A stretch of DNA of 64,000 bases from Rhizobium album (GCF_003122325.1 NZ_QFBC01000011.1:1-64000), one strand, 5' to 3'; shown: positions 7,780 to 16,088, counted from the first letter of the stretch. Notes: generated by a model from the sequence alone, not told the origin. Made by a program: numbers and translations.

Positions 7780-8445
7780 ATGGGATATCATCTCAGTTTT
7801 AATCTGATCTGGCGGCATTTCGACAAGCTGTGGGGCGGCCTGCTGCTCAGCCTCGAATTGGCGATCATTTCCATCGCCATCGGCGCGTTGATCGGGCTTG
7901 TCCTGGCAGTCTGGTATGTTTCGGCAGGCCGCGTCGTGCGGGCGATCATCGCCGCTTATGTCGAGTTTATCCGCAACGTGCCGTTGATCCTGCTGGTCTA
8001 TCTCGTCTTCTACGGCCTGCCGACCGCCATCGACATCGCCTACGGCCCGACCACCTCCTTCGTCCTGACCCTGTCGCTTTATGCCGGCGCCTATCTGGTC
8101 GAGGTTTTCCGTTCGGGACTGGAAGCGGTGCCGCGCGGGCAACTCGATGCCGGCAAGGCACTCGGCCTGACGCCGTGGCAAAGGCTGATCGACGTGCGGC
8201 TGCCGACGATGACACGCATCACCCTGCCGGCCCTGTCGAATACCTTCATCTCGCTGTTCAAGGATACGTCCGTAGCCTCCGTCATCGCCGTGCCGGAGCT
8301 GACCTACGGGGCACAGTGGATCAATTTTTCCACCTTCCGCATCGTCGAGGTCTATATCGTCACCACCATCATGTATCTCGTCACCGGCTACGCCATTCTT
8401 TTCGGTCTGCGCCAGGTCGAGCGCCGCTTTCGGGTGGAGCGCTGA
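7780..8445 (+). CDS. Amino acid ABC importer permease (HisM/GlnP family)
   Basis: The 221-residue inner-membrane permease has several hydrophobic helices. The N-terminal segment LLLSLELAIISIAIGALIG and FIRNVPLILLVYLVFYGLP are typical of the His/Glu/Gln/Arg/opine permease family. The cytoplasmic coupling (EAA) loop reads LDAGKALGLTPWQRL ahead of VRLPTMTRITLPALSN. I chose ATG 7780 (MGYHLS) over in-frame upstream codons because it keeps the family N-terminus and follows GAGG. Its TGA is directly followed by the ATG of the next permease, so the two are translationally coupled. It forms a heterodimer with the next gene product. Confidence 0.9.
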   Translation: MGYHLSFNLIWRHFDKLWGGLLLSLELAIISIAIGALIGLVLAVWYVSAGRVVRAIIAAYVEFIRNVPLILLVYLVFYGLPTAIDIAYGPTTSFVLTLSLYAGAYLVEVFRSGLEAVPRGQLDAGKALGLTPWQRLIDVRLPTMTRITLPALSNTFISLFKDTSVASVIAVPELTYGAQWINFSTFRIVEVYIVTTIMYLVTGYAILFGLRQVERRFRVER

Positions 8446-9093
8446 ATGGAACAGATCCTCTACGCCATCCCCTTCCTGGGCCACGGCCTCTACATCACGC
8501 TGCTTGTCTCGGCGATCGTCGTCGCGCTGTCGCTTTTCCTTGGCGTGCTCTTCGGCGTCGGCCTCGTCTACGGCCCCTGGCCGGTGGCGCTTATGGTGCG
8601 CATCTTCAGCGATTGCATCCGCGGCATACCGATCCTGGTGCTGATCTTCGTCGTCTATTACGGCTTCCCGCAGCTCGGCCTGAACATGAGTTCGTTCTGG
8701 GCGGCGGTGCTGGCGCTCACCTTGTTCAAGACGGCGCAGGTGATCGAATATGTACGCGGCGCGATCGGCTCCATTCCGCGCGGGCAGATGGAAGGCGCGA
8801 TGTCCATCGGCCTCGTCTTCTCCGACCGGTTGCGGTTCGTCATCTTCCCGCAGGCGGTGCGCCGGTTCCTGCCGCCGTGGATCAACGGTGTCACCGATGC
8901 CATCAAGGGCTCGGCGCTGGTGTCCCTGCTTGGTGTCGTCGATCTGATGCAGGCGATCAACCAGGTGATCGGCCGTACCTACGAGCCGATGCCGCTCTAC
9001 CTGCTCGGCGCCTTCATCTATTTCGCCATCAACTACAGCCTCTCCAGCCTCAGCCGCATGCTGGAGCGCCGCTACTCCTATATCCGGGATTGA
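8446..9093 (+). CDS. Amino acid ABC importer permease, second subunit
   Basis: The 215-residue permease is of the same family as its upstream neighbour. Features are the opening LYITLLVSAIVVALSLFLG, the conserved IRGIPILVLIFVVYYGFP segment, the EAA loop GQMEGAMSIGLVFSDRLRFVIFPQAVRR, and KGSALVSLLGVVDLM near the C-terminus. The start codon abuts the stop of the preceding permease. It pairs with it to form the membrane channel energised by the ATPase at 9098. Confidence 0.9.
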   Translation: MEQILYAIPFLGHGLYITLLVSAIVVALSLFLGVLFGVGLVYGPWPVALMVRIFSDCIRGIPILVLIFVVYYGFPQLGLNMSSFWAAVLALTLFKTAQVIEYVRGAIGSIPRGQMEGAMSIGLVFSDRLRFVIFPQAVRRFLPPWINGVTDAIKGSALVSLLGVVDLMQAINQVIGRTYEPMPLYLLGAFIYFAINYSLSSLSRMLERRYSYIRD

Positions 9094-9097
9094 GACC

Positions 9098-9880
9098 ATG
9101 GCTTCAGAACATCTCCTCGATATCCGCCAGCTGGCAAAATCCTTCGGCAAGCACCAGGTGCTGAAAGCCGTCGACCTGCACGTCTCGAAGGGCGAGGTGG
9201 TGACCGTCATCGGCCCGTCCGGCAGCGGCAAGACCACGCTTCTGCGCTGCGTCAACTTTCTCGAAACCTATGACGGCGGTTCGATCCGGATCGACGGCAC
9301 CGAGGTCGGCTATCGCAACGACGGGCCGCAGCGCCGCCGTCGCGGCGAGGTGGATCTTGCCCGCATGCGCGCCGAAACCGGCATGGTTTTCCAGTCCTTC
9401 AACCTCTTCCCGCATCTGACGGCGGCGGAAAACGTCATGCTCGGCCTGCGTCGGGTCCGCAAGAAACCGAAGCGGGAAGCGCGCGAGATCGCGTTGCATT
9501 GGCTCGGCCGCGTCGGGCTTGGCCACAAGGCCGACAGCCTGCCGGGCGAACTGTCCGGCGGCCAGCAGCAGCGTGTCGGCATCGCCCGCGCCGTGGCGAT
9601 GGAACCAAAGATCCTGCTGCTCGACGAGATCACCTCCGCGCTCGACCCGGAACTGGTGGGCGAGGTGCTCGACGTCGTGCGCCAGCTGGCCGGCGATGGC
9701 ATGACCATGCTGATGGTCACCCACGAGATCGCCTTTGCCCGCGACGCCAGCCACCGCATCGTCTTCATGGCGGACGGCATGGTGTCCGCCGTGGTGCCGC
9801 CCGACCAGCTGCAGGCGGCAGCCGCCGAAAACGACCGTCTGCGTTCCTTCCTGTCGCGTTTCAGCGCGACGGCCCATTGA
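9098..9880 (+). CDS. Amino acid ABC importer ATP-binding protein
   Basis: The 260-residue cytoplasmic ATPase is of GlnQ/HisP type. The Walker A motif is GPSGSGKTT (about residues 39-47), the Q-loop MVFQSFNLFPHLT, the signature LSGGQQQR, Walker B ILLLDEITSALDPE, and the H-loop MVTHE. An insert of basic residues (RRRRGEVDLARMR) sits before the Q-loop, as in some HisP proteins. The start lies four bases after the second permease stop, completing the importer. Walker B carries Ile after the catalytic Glu where Pro is more usual; that variant occurs in functional members. Confidence 0.92.
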   Translation: MASEHLLDIRQLAKSFGKHQVLKAVDLHVSKGEVVTVIGPSGSGKTTLLRCVNFLETYDGGSIRIDGTEVGYRNDGPQRRRRGEVDLARMRAETGMVFQSFNLFPHLTAAENVMLGLRRVRKKPKREAREIALHWLGRVGLGHKADSLPGELSGGQQQRVGIARAVAMEPKILLLDEITSALDPELVGEVLDVVRQLAGDGMTMLMVTHEIAFARDASHRIVFMADGMVSAVVPPDQLQAAAAENDRLRSFLSRFSATAH

Positions 9881-9916
9881 TCCCAGCCCTTCAATCCAGC
9901 CAATGCGAGCCCTTCG

Positions 9917-10378
9917 ATGACCCATAGCGACCGCCTCCGTTCGCTCGGACTTGACCTCATCCCGGCACAGACTCCGATCGGCAATTTCCGCAACGCCGTC
10001 AGGGCCGGTTCGATGCTCTATGTTTCCGGCCAGGGACCGGCCAAGGCGGACGGCACGCTGATGAAGGGCAAGGTCGGCATCGATGTGACCACGGCCGAAG
10101 CCTACGAGCATGCACGGCTGACCGGCCTCAACCTGCTGTCCGTCGTCGCCGAGAGCGTCGGCGGCCTCGACCAGGTGAAGCGGGTGGTGAAGCTGCTCGG
10201 CCTGGTCAATGCCGCACCTGACTTTGCCGAACATCCGGCCGTCATCAACGGCTGTTCCGACCTGATGGTGGCGGTGTTCGGCGAGGCCGGGCAGCATGCC
10301 CGCTCGGCCATCGGCGTCGGATCGCTGCCGAACAACATCACCGTCGAAATCGAAGCCATTTTCGAACTGCACAATTGA
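9917..10378 (+). CDS. RidA/YjgF-family enamine-imine deaminase-like protein
   Basis: The 153-residue protein belongs to the longer YjgF subgroup ([31 protein letters not shown], then [13 protein letters not shown] and the closing [20 protein letters not shown]). In archetypal RidA a C-terminal Arg binds the carboxylate of 2-aminoacrylate. Here the corresponding region reads [11 protein letters not shown], so an Arg is present near the expected place, but I cannot confirm equivalence. It lies 36 bp after the importer ATPase and 10 bp before a PLP lyase-like gene. That makes hydrolysis of an enamine/imine released by the PLP enzyme a natural role (inference). Confidence 0.87.
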   Translation: MTHSDRLRSLGLDLIPAQTPIGNFRNAVRAGSMLYVSGQGPAKADGTLMKGKVGIDVTTAEAYEHARLTGLNLLSVVAESVGGLDQVKRVVKLLGLVNAAPDFAEHPAVINGCSDLMVAVFGEAGQHARSAIGVGSLPNNITVEIEAIFELHN

Positions 10379-10388
10379 GGGAGCCATC

Positions 10389-11594
10389 ATGAGCACCATT
10401 CAGGACACCTTGTCGAACGAACCCATCCGCGAACGGCTGGGCCTTCGCCCGATCATCAACGTTTCCGGCACGATGACGGCGCTCGGCGCCTCGATCATCG
10501 TGCCGGAAGCGATCAAGGCCATGGCTGAGATCGCCCCGCAATTCGTCGAGATGGACGACCTGCAACGCAAGGCAAGCGCGGTCATCGCCCGCCTGACCGG
10601 TTCCGAGGCCGGTTTCGTCACGGCGTCCGCCGCCAGCAGCATCGCGATGTCGATTGCCGGCTCGATGACCGGCACGCGGCTCCTGGCGATCGAACGCCTG
10701 CCCGACGACACGACCGGCCTGAAGAACGAGGTCATCGTCCAGATGGGCCATGTGGTCAATTACGGCGGTGTCATCGACCAGTCGATCCGCATGTGTGGTG
10801 CCAGGGCGGTTCTTGCCGGCACGGTGAGCGTCACGCAGCCTTACCATGTCGACGAGGCGATTACCGAAAAGACCGCGGCGGCACTGTACGTCGTGGCGCA
10901 TCATACGGTGCAGTACGGCATGCTGTCCCTGCCTGAATTCATCGAGATCTGCCACGCCAAGAACGTACCCGTCATCGTCGATGCCGCTTCCGAATATGAT
11001 CTGCGCGGCTTCCTTGCCGCCGGCGCCGACATCGCCATCTACAGCGGCCACAAGTTCCTGAGCGGGCCGACCAGCGGCATCGTTGCCGGCCGCAAGGATC
11101 TGGTGCGTGCCGGTTACCTGCAGAACCGCGGCATCGGCCGCGGCATGAAGGTGGGCAAGGAAAGCATTGCCGGCGTCATGGCGGCGCTGGAGGTCTGGGA
11201 AAAGCGCGACCACGCCGGCATCCGCGCCCGCGAGCAATCGGCGCTCGATCTCTGGCTGGCGCGCCTTGCCGGACTGAAGGGCCTTGCCGTACGTATCATC
11301 CCCGATCCGACCAGCAACCCGCTGGACCGGCTGGAAATCAAGGTGCTGCCGGAAAGCGGCTTTACCGCCGCCGGCCTGGCGCAGGCGCTCGCCGCCTCTT
11401 CGCCGCCGATCATCGTGCGCAATCACGAAGTCGAGCGCGGGCATTTTTACCTCGATCCGTGCAATCTGCATCCCGGCGAGGAACACACGGTTGCCGATCA
11501 GATCGTTCGCTTGATCGAGGCGCCGTCGCGCCCGGACAATGCCATGCTGACACCGACAAAATCGACGGCGGCGGCGCTGCGCTGGCCGGATTGA
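10389..11594 (+). CDS. PLP-dependent enzyme of the SelA/DgaE (class V fold) group
   Basis: The 401-residue fold-type I PLP enzyme is related to selenocysteine synthase SelA and D-glucosaminate-6-phosphate ammonia-lyase DgaE. Recognisable parts are [18 protein letters not shown] at the N-terminus, [18 protein letters not shown], the cofactor Asp region [16 protein letters not shown], and the Schiff-base Lys in [13 protein letters not shown]. It is not a tRNA-dependent SelA: no selenium-pathway gene is nearby and the importer context points to catabolism. The probable chemistry is alpha,beta-elimination of an amino acid or amino sugar acid, giving an enamine for the adjacent RidA. I chose ATG 10389 because GAGGGAG precedes it at a good distance, although the frame is open further upstream. 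The exact substrate is unknown. Confidence 0.82.
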   Translation: MSTIQDTLSNEPIRERLGLRPIINVSGTMTALGASIIVPEAIKAMAEIAPQFVEMDDLQRKASAVIARLTGSEAGFVTASAASSIAMSIAGSMTGTRLLAIERLPDDTTGLKNEVIVQMGHVVNYGGVIDQSIRMCGARAVLAGTVSVTQPYHVDEAITEKTAAALYVVAHHTVQYGMLSLPEFIEICHAKNVPVIVDAASEYDLRGFLAAGADIAIYSGHKFLSGPTSGIVAGRKDLVRAGYLQNRGIGRGMKVGKESIAGVMAALEVWEKRDHAGIRAREQSALDLWLARLAGLKGLAVRIIPDPTSNPLDRLEIKVLPESGFTAAGLAQALAASSPPIIVRNHEVERGHFYLDPCNLHPGEEHTVADQIVRLIEAPSRPDNAMLTPTKSTAAALRWPD

Positions 11595-11671
11595 TATCCG
11601 AGGAGAGCGATCGATGGGGCATCCACGGCCAGCCAGGTGGCCAGCTTGCGGATCGACCGTTCCAACGTCTC

Positions 11672-11779
11672 GACATCATCCTCGGCCTCGTGCCGAGGAT
11701 CGAAGCACCTCAGATATATTCTTCATCGTCAGTGGCTTGGCAGTCGCAGGCAGATCCTCGGCACGAGGCCGAAGATGAC
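11672..11779. repeat. RIME-like palindromic intergenic element, about 106 bp
   Basis: Two 23-base hairpins face each other: 11678-11700 (ATCCTCGGC-CTCGT-GCCGAGGAT) and 11754-11776 (ATCCTCGGC-ACGAG-GCCGAAGAT). The whole element is an inverted repeat around a loop of about 53 bp. Rhizobium-specific intergenic mosaic elements (RIME1) are described as about 108 bp with two large palindromes, which this resembles in size and plan. A solitary copy of the hairpin occurs at 48817-48839. It lies between the PLP-enzyme gene and luxR, which converge, and may also act as a transcription stop. Confidence 0.65.
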
Positions 11780-11851
11780 GGACCGGTGCGGCTTTTCAGC
11801 CCTTTTCGGCGCCACCGTCACAAGCGCTTCTCTCAAGCAAGGACAGGCGCC

Positions 11852-12658
11852 TCAATGCGCCCGCAACATGCGCTGCACCAGTTCCGTACGGTTATGCGCC
11901 TCGAGGCGCTTGCACAGCCGGGCGATGTGGTCCTTGACCGTGTAGGCGGAAATGCCGAGCGAGCGGGCAATTTCCTTGTTCGACTGCCCATGGCAGAGCA
12001 GCAGCGCCACCTCGCGGGAGCGTTCCGGCAATTGCTTGATCGTCTCGTTTTCAGAAAAATCGCGGCTGGCGCGGCCAAGACCGAGCGGGTGGGTTTTTTC
12101 CGCCCAGGCGATCGGCCGGCTCGACAATCGTCCGGTCTCGACCATGTTGGTCAGCGCCAGTGAACCGGCGCGGCAGAGAAGCTCCATGCCGTCGCGGGCT
12201 TCCTGCGGATAGGTGGCCGTCTTGCCGCCGGTCGCCGTGTAGATCACCCCGACGATGCGGTCCTCGACATAGAGCGGACCGGCCATGCAGTGGGTGAAAC
12301 CCCAGCGCTTGAGCAGGCCGAAATTGTCGCATAGGGGCCAGCCCGAGGCACCTAGCAATTCGGCGCCGTCGATGGGTCGGCCGGTATCGACGACATGTTC
12401 GAGAATGGGGTCCTTGCGGTAGGACGTGTCGCCATATTCGCGGATGAAACCTTCCGGCGCCTGTTTGCTGTAGAACAGATAAGGCTTGTGCTCGTCGAGG
12501 AAATACAGGCCGATGGCGCCCATGCCGATAAAACGGTTGATGCCGTTGCGGCAGGCATCACCGAGCGTCTGCAGCGAGCGGCTGGCGGCGATGCTCAAAA
12601 CCGCATCGCCGATGCAATCCCTCGGCGGGACGAGTGTCACGTCATCACCCGGATTCAT
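11852..12658 (-). CDS. LuxR-family regulator with N-terminal sensor (autoinducer-binding-like) domain
   Basis: The protein is about 268 residues. The C-terminal LuxR/GerE helix-turn-helix (about 203-265) has LPERSREVALLLCHGQSNKEIA followed by LGISAYTVKDHIARLCKRL. The N-terminal 180 residues resemble a GAF/autoinducer-binding-like sensor, with FIREYGDTSYRKDPIL, WGFTHCMAGPLYVEDRIVGVIYTA and no phospho-acceptor pattern. I chose ATG 12658 because AGGAAGG precedes it at the right distance; upstream in-frame codons add a basic, low-complexity extension. No acyl-homoserine-lactone synthase is nearby, so it is probably a LuxR solo or metabolite sensor. It sits downstream of the flavin monooxygenase gene on the same strand and probably regulates that cluster. 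Confidence 0.85.
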   Translation of the reverse strand: MNPGDDVTLVPPRDCIGDAVLSIAASRSLQTLGDACRNGINRFIGMGAIGLYFLDEHKPYLFYSKQAPEGFIREYGDTSYRKDPILEHVVDTGRPIDGAELLGASGWPLCDNFGLLKRWGFTHCMAGPLYVEDRIVGVIYTATGGKTATYPQEARDGMELLCRAGSLALTNMVETGRLSSRPIAWAEKTHPLGLGRASRDFSENETIKQLPERSREVALLLCHGQSNKEIARSLGISAYTVKDHIARLCKRLEAHNRTELVQRMLRAH

Positions 12659-12689
12659 CCGTTGTCCTTCCTGTCGACGGCGCTTTTTC

Positions 12690-12752
12690 GAGGGGCTTTT
12701 TTTGCCCCTCCCCTCTTGAGTTTTTTGCCGTAAGCCGAAGTTTGCGGCAAAA
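12690..12752. repeat. Two hairpins between the monooxygenase and luxR genes
   Basis: GAGGGGC-T7-GCCCCTC (12690-12710) is a 7-bp stem whose loop is entirely T on the plus strand and A on the minus strand. A second dyad, TTTTGCCG/CGGCAAAA, spans 12723-12752 with a 14-base loop. Both lie between two minus-strand genes, downstream of the monooxygenase and just upstream of luxR. Neither is followed by a T run in the minus direction, so they could be weak stops, mRNA end protectors or a regulatory leader of luxR. No role is proven. Confidence 0.45.
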
Positions 12753-12794
12753 TTGACCAAAAGCAAGCGCCTTATGACGGAAATGTGAACGGCA

Positions 12795-14021
12795 TCAGCC
12801 GTTGACGCCGAAGACCTCCCATTTCGCATTCGGGCCGTAGGCGCCGAGATAGACGCGGCCGCATTCCTGTACTACCTCATCCGCCATCAGGATATGCTGC
12901 GTGCCGGAATGGATGTCGCGGTAGAAGCGCTGCATCACGCCGTCATGCAGCGAGGCGCCGCGGGCCGCACGGTGGGCGAAGGTGCTGACCTCGGAAATGA
13001 CGTCGTGGATATGGCGGAGCGCCAGCTTGATATCGGCGATCTGCTCGACGGAGGCTTCGCCACCATGGGCAAACGTATCCGCCAGGCTGCCCCAGGACTG
13101 GTAGATGAAAGCGCGGGCCGAGCGATACTTGGCTTCGGCGCGGGCGAACTCGAACTTGAAGACCCCGCCTTCGTTCATCTTGCCGAAAGCGTCGATGCGC
13201 TTGGAGGCGAGTTTCGCCAGTTCGTCCAGCATGCGCCGGCCGACGCCGAGCGCCCAGCTGGTATGGCCCCAGGCGGTGTAGCCGACGAGGCCGAGCGTCG
13301 ATTGCTTGCCACCGCGCTGGGCTTCGGCAACGGCGAAATCGTAGCAGCAGCGATCCGGCACGAACAGTTCCGGACCGTCCTTCAGCGTGTAGTCGAAGCT
13401 GCCGGTGGCGCGCAGGCCGAGCACGTCCCAATTTCCCTTGAGCACGATCGTGTCGCGCGGATGGTGGGTGACGACGATGCGCGGCGCACCGTTCGGCAGC
13501 TTCAGCATGGTGCCGTCGTCGTCTGTGAGGAAACAACCGGAGTGGATCCACTTGGCATGATGGATACCGCTGCCATAGGCCCAGTGGCCCTTGATCATGT
13601 AGCCGCCTTCGACCTTGCGGGCGAAACCGCGCGGCACGCCGTTGCCGGCCACCATGGTATCGGCGCCACCGGCGAACACTTCCTCGGCGCCGTCATCGGG
13701 CAGCAGGACCGACAGCACGCCGCCGACGGCATTGTTGACCACGACGCACCAGCCGGCAGAGCCATGCGCCCAGGCGACACGCTCGGCAAGCCGCATGGCA
13801 TCGACATGCGGCAGTTCCGCGCCACCGAGTTCCTTCGGCATCAGCATGCTGTAGAGGCCATTGGCTTTCAGCAGTTCGAATGTGGTGTCCGAGAGGCGGT
13901 TGAGCGCTTCGCTTTCTTCCGCAGCGGCTTCGATCGCGGGCAGGATGCTCTCCACCTTGGCCAGCATGCCTTGAAACGTTTCGGTGCGGGATTCCTTCAG
14001 CTTGGTGACGGAACTGTTCAT
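12795..14021 (-). CDS. Acyl-CoA dehydrogenase-fold protein, probable flavin-dependent monooxygenase
   Basis: The protein has 408 residues. The fold is acyl-CoA dehydrogenase-like (LNRLSDTTFELLKANGLYSMLMPKELGGAELP, AWAHGSAGWCVVVNNA, a GxWxYGSG beta-domain motif in KGHWAYGSGIHHAKW). The C-terminal half is of the Acyl-CoA_dh_2 type found in two-component class D monooxygenases such as HsaA and IacA-like proteins. No catalytic Glu motif of the LEGTNE kind is present, which argues against true acyl-CoA dehydrogenation. A flavin reductase gene is divergently transcribed 218 bp away, the expected partner supplying reduced FMN. The start is ATG 14021, with GAGGG 8 bases upstream. The likely role is hydroxylation of an aromatic, heterocyclic or organosulfur compound; the substrate is unknown. 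Confidence 0.78.
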   Translation of the reverse strand: MNSSVTKLKESRTETFQGMLAKVESILPAIEAAAEESEALNRLSDTTFELLKANGLYSMLMPKELGGAELPHVDAMRLAERVAWAHGSAGWCVVVNNAVGGVLSVLLPDDGAEEVFAGGADTMVAGNGVPRGFARKVEGGYMIKGHWAYGSGIHHAKWIHSGCFLTDDDGTMLKLPNGAPRIVVTHHPRDTIVLKGNWDVLGLRATGSFDYTLKDGPELFVPDRCCYDFAVAEAQRGGKQSTLGLVGYTAWGHTSWALGVGRRMLDELAKLASKRIDAFGKMNEGGVFKFEFARAEAKYRSARAFIYQSWGSLADTFAHGGEASVEQIADIKLALRHIHDVISEVSTFAHRAARGASLHDGVMQRFYRDIHSGTQHILMADEVVQECGRVYLGAYGPNAKWEVFGVNG

Positions 14022-14128
14022 GGATTCACCCTCTTGGCTTTGTTTTTCTTGGCGTTTTGACACGGCCGCCCCAAGGCGGAGATGCCAATTCCCCATCAGT
14101 CTTCCCGTCATGCCGCGAGCGTTCAACG

Positions 14129-14142
14129 CCCCCATTTGGGGG
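14129..14142. promoter_or_regulatory. Palindrome in the monooxygenase/FMN reductase divergent promoter region
   Basis: CCCCCA-TT-TGGGGG is a perfect 14-bp dyad located between the divergent monooxygenase (start 14021) and FMN reductase (start 14240) genes. It is a plausible binding site for the LuxR-type regulator encoded at 11852-12658, judged from symmetry and position alone. A second, shorter dyad, CCGCC-CCAA-GGCGG, lies about 60 bp to its left, near 14068-14081. Confidence 0.35.
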
Positions 14143-14239
14143 AATTGTTGTTGGTCAAGTCCGGCCGAATACTCGCAGCCGTGGGAATTTCACGGGCCGC
14201 GAACAGCCAAGAAAGCGACGCAGCCCGACTGGGAGTATG

Positions 14240-14791
14240 ATGCCGATGACTGGACCAAAGGTCATAGGTTTCTGCGGCAACACGCAGAGACCGTCCAAGA
14301 CGCGAGCGCTGGTGGAGGCGGTGGCCGGCCAGCTTGCCGATCGCCATGACATCGATACCGAGATATTCGACCTGGCGGGCCTGGAGCTCGATGCGCTGCA
14401 ATATGGGCGGCTGTCGCCGCAGGCGGCTGCGCTGATCACGGCGATCGAGACCGCCGATGCACTGATCGTCGGCACCCCGGTCTACAAGGGTTCCTATAGC
14501 GGCCTGTTCAAGCATGTCTTCGATCTGGTGCAGCCGGCGGCATTGATCGACCGGCCGGTGTTGCTGACGGCCACCGGTGGCGGCACCCGCCATTGCCTGA
14601 TGGTCGAGCACCAGTTGCGGCCGCTCTTCGGTTTCTTCGAAGCCTGCACCGTGCCGACCGCGGTCTATGCCAGCGAGGCGGATTTCGAGGATGGCCGCCC
14701 GGCCAGCCCGCTCGTTCTGCAGCGCATCGCCGCGGCCAGCGGCCAGCTCGCGCGCCTCGTCCATCACCATTGCCTTGAAGCCGCAGAATAG
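14240..14791 (+). CDS. NADPH-dependent FMN reductase (MsuE/SsuE-like flavodoxin fold)
   Basis: The protein is about 183 residues. The flavodoxin-like fold opens with KVIGFCGNTQRPSKTRALV (phosphate-binding loop) and contains IETADALIVGTPVYKGSYSGLFKHVFDLV, which matches the FMN-binding segment of SsuE/MsuE reductases, followed by LLTATGGGTRHCLM. It reduces FMN with NAD(P)H and passes the reduced flavin to a partner oxygenase, here most likely the divergent acyl-CoA dehydrogenase-fold monooxygenase. Three in-frame ATGs (14237, 14240, 14246) follow GGGAG. I chose 14240 as a compromise in spacing; 14246 is nearly as good. The hydrolase-cupin gene begins ten bases after its stop. Confidence 0.85.
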   Translation: MPMTGPKVIGFCGNTQRPSKTRALVEAVAGQLADRHDIDTEIFDLAGLELDALQYGRLSPQAAALITAIETADALIVGTPVYKGSYSGLFKHVFDLVQPAALIDRPVLLTATGGGTRHCLMVEHQLRPLFGFFEACTVPTAVYASEADFEDGRPASPLVLQRIAAASGQLARLVHHHCLEAAE

Positions 14792-14801
14792 GAGATCTGC
14801 C

Positions 14802-16088
14802 ATGCTACAGACCGCCAGCGCCCTGTTCTTTGCCGCCATGGACGGTTTCGACCGTTCCGAAATAGACGTGAACGGCATCCGCACCGTCGTCTACGGCATC
14901 GGCGAAGGAAAACCGATCGTCTTCCTGCATGGCGCCGGTACCTTTCCGGGCTTCGAGTTCGCCAAGCGGATCGCATCCAACCGCCGTGTTCTCATCCCCT
15001 ATCACCCGGGTTTTGGCGAGTCCGCCGATGACGACCGTGCGACGACGATCGACGATTACGTGCTGCATTATGCGACCCTGTTCGATCAGCTGGGCCTCTC
15101 CGATATCGATCTGGCCGGCTTTTCGCTCGGCGGCTGGATCGCCGCCGAATATGCAGCCCGGTTCGGTGAAAAAATTCGTCGCCTCGCTCTCGTCGCCCCG
15201 GCCGGACTGGTCGTCAACGAGCATCCCGTGCCGGACCTCTCGGTCGTCGCCCCTCAGGATCTGCCGGGATACCTGACGCATGATCCGATGGTGGCCGTCA
15301 GCTATTTCCCCAAGGGGCCGGACCCAGCCTTCAATCAAGCGCTCGGCCGCGAGATGATGGGGCTTGGCCGCCTGCTTGCGCAGGACCCGCAGGGCAACCC
15401 GAAGCTGGAGCGCTGGCTGCCGCGCATCGCCGCACCCACCCTGCTTCTCTGGGGCAGCGCCGACCGCATGCGCCCGGCCGGCGCGGCGGACACCTGGCTG
15501 AAGCTCATTCCCAATTCCAGTGCCGAATTTTTCCCGGAGACCGGTCACCTGCTCTTCGAGGAACGGCCGGAGGCGGCGGACAGCCTGCTCGCCTTCTTCA
15601 CCGCAGACACCATTGCCAGCAATCAGAAAGGACAGACCATGGTTTCCATGCCGGCCGGCGTGACCAAAAGCAGCGAAAGTTACGAAGGTATCGTCTGGAG
15701 CATTTTAGGCCAGACCTACACGCTGAAACAGCAATCGGATGCCTCGATGGCCTGGCATGCGGTGCTGCCGCCCGGCACCTTCGTGCCGCCGCATATCCAT
15801 CCGACACAGGACGAGTTCATCTATCTTCTCGAAGGCGAGCTGGACCTGCTTCTCGACGGCGAGAAAGCTTCCGCCAAGCCCGGCGACACCATCCGCCTGC
15901 CCATGGGCCAGTCGCACGGCATCTTCAACAACTCCAAGGACACCATCGTGAAATGTGTGTTCTGGGTCGCCCCGACCGGCAAGCTGCGCGGCCTTTTCGA
16001 ACGCATCCACAATGTCGGCGATCCGGCCGAGGTGGTGCGTATCGCTGCCGAACATGAGGTGGATTTCCTGCCGCCGCCCGGCGCCTGA
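14802..16088 (+). CDS. Alpha/beta hydrolase fused to a C-terminal cupin domain
   Basis: The protein has 428 residues. Residues 1-275 form an alpha/beta hydrolase: oxyanion-loop motif FLHGAGTFPGF, nucleophile Ser in AGFSLGGW, acid region LLWGSADRMRP and His in PETGHLLFEE. Residues 280-428 form a cupin with the metal-site pattern PPHIHPTQDEFIYLLEGELD and a second motif MGQSHGIFNNS. At the joint (Met280, base 15639) the DNA carries AAAGGA (15627-15632) seven bases before the in-frame ATG, as if a former stop between two genes had been lost. The domain pair suits opening or hydrolysis of a ring-cleavage product, with the cupin acting as dioxygenase, isomerase or sensor. It probably belongs to the monooxygenase pathway. 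Confidence 0.82.
   Translation: MLQTASALFFAAMDGFDRSEIDVNGIRTVVYGIGEGKPIVFLHGAGTFPGFEFAKRIASNRRVLIPYHPGFGESADDDRATTIDDYVLHYATLFDQLGLSDIDLAGFSLGGWIAAEYAARFGEKIRRLALVAPAGLVVNEHPVPDLSVVAPQDLPGYLTHDPMVAVSYFPKGPDPAFNQALGREMMGLGRLLAQDPQGNPKLERWLPRIAAPTLLLWGSADRMRPAGAADTWLKLIPNSSAEFFPETGHLLFEERPEAADSLLAFFTADTIASNQKGQTMVSMPAGVTKSSESYEGIVWSILGQTYTLKQQSDASMAWHAVLPPGTFVPPHIHPTQDEFIYLLEGELDLLLDGEKASAKPGDTIRLPMGQSHGIFNNSKDTIVKCVFWVAPTGKLRGLFERIHNVGDPAEVVRIAAEHEVDFLPPPGA

Noticed and set aside
7621-9255. A 544-codon minus-strand frame opposite the importer permeases
   Set aside because: Low-complexity Asp/His/Arg/Gln-rich translation typical of antisense frames; it covers two well-defined permease genes and part of an ATPase gene.
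10389-11594. Selenocysteine synthase SelA
   Set aside because: No selB, selD or tRNA-Sec gene is seen, and the gene lies in an amino acid importer operon; the DgaE-like catabolic branch is more likely.
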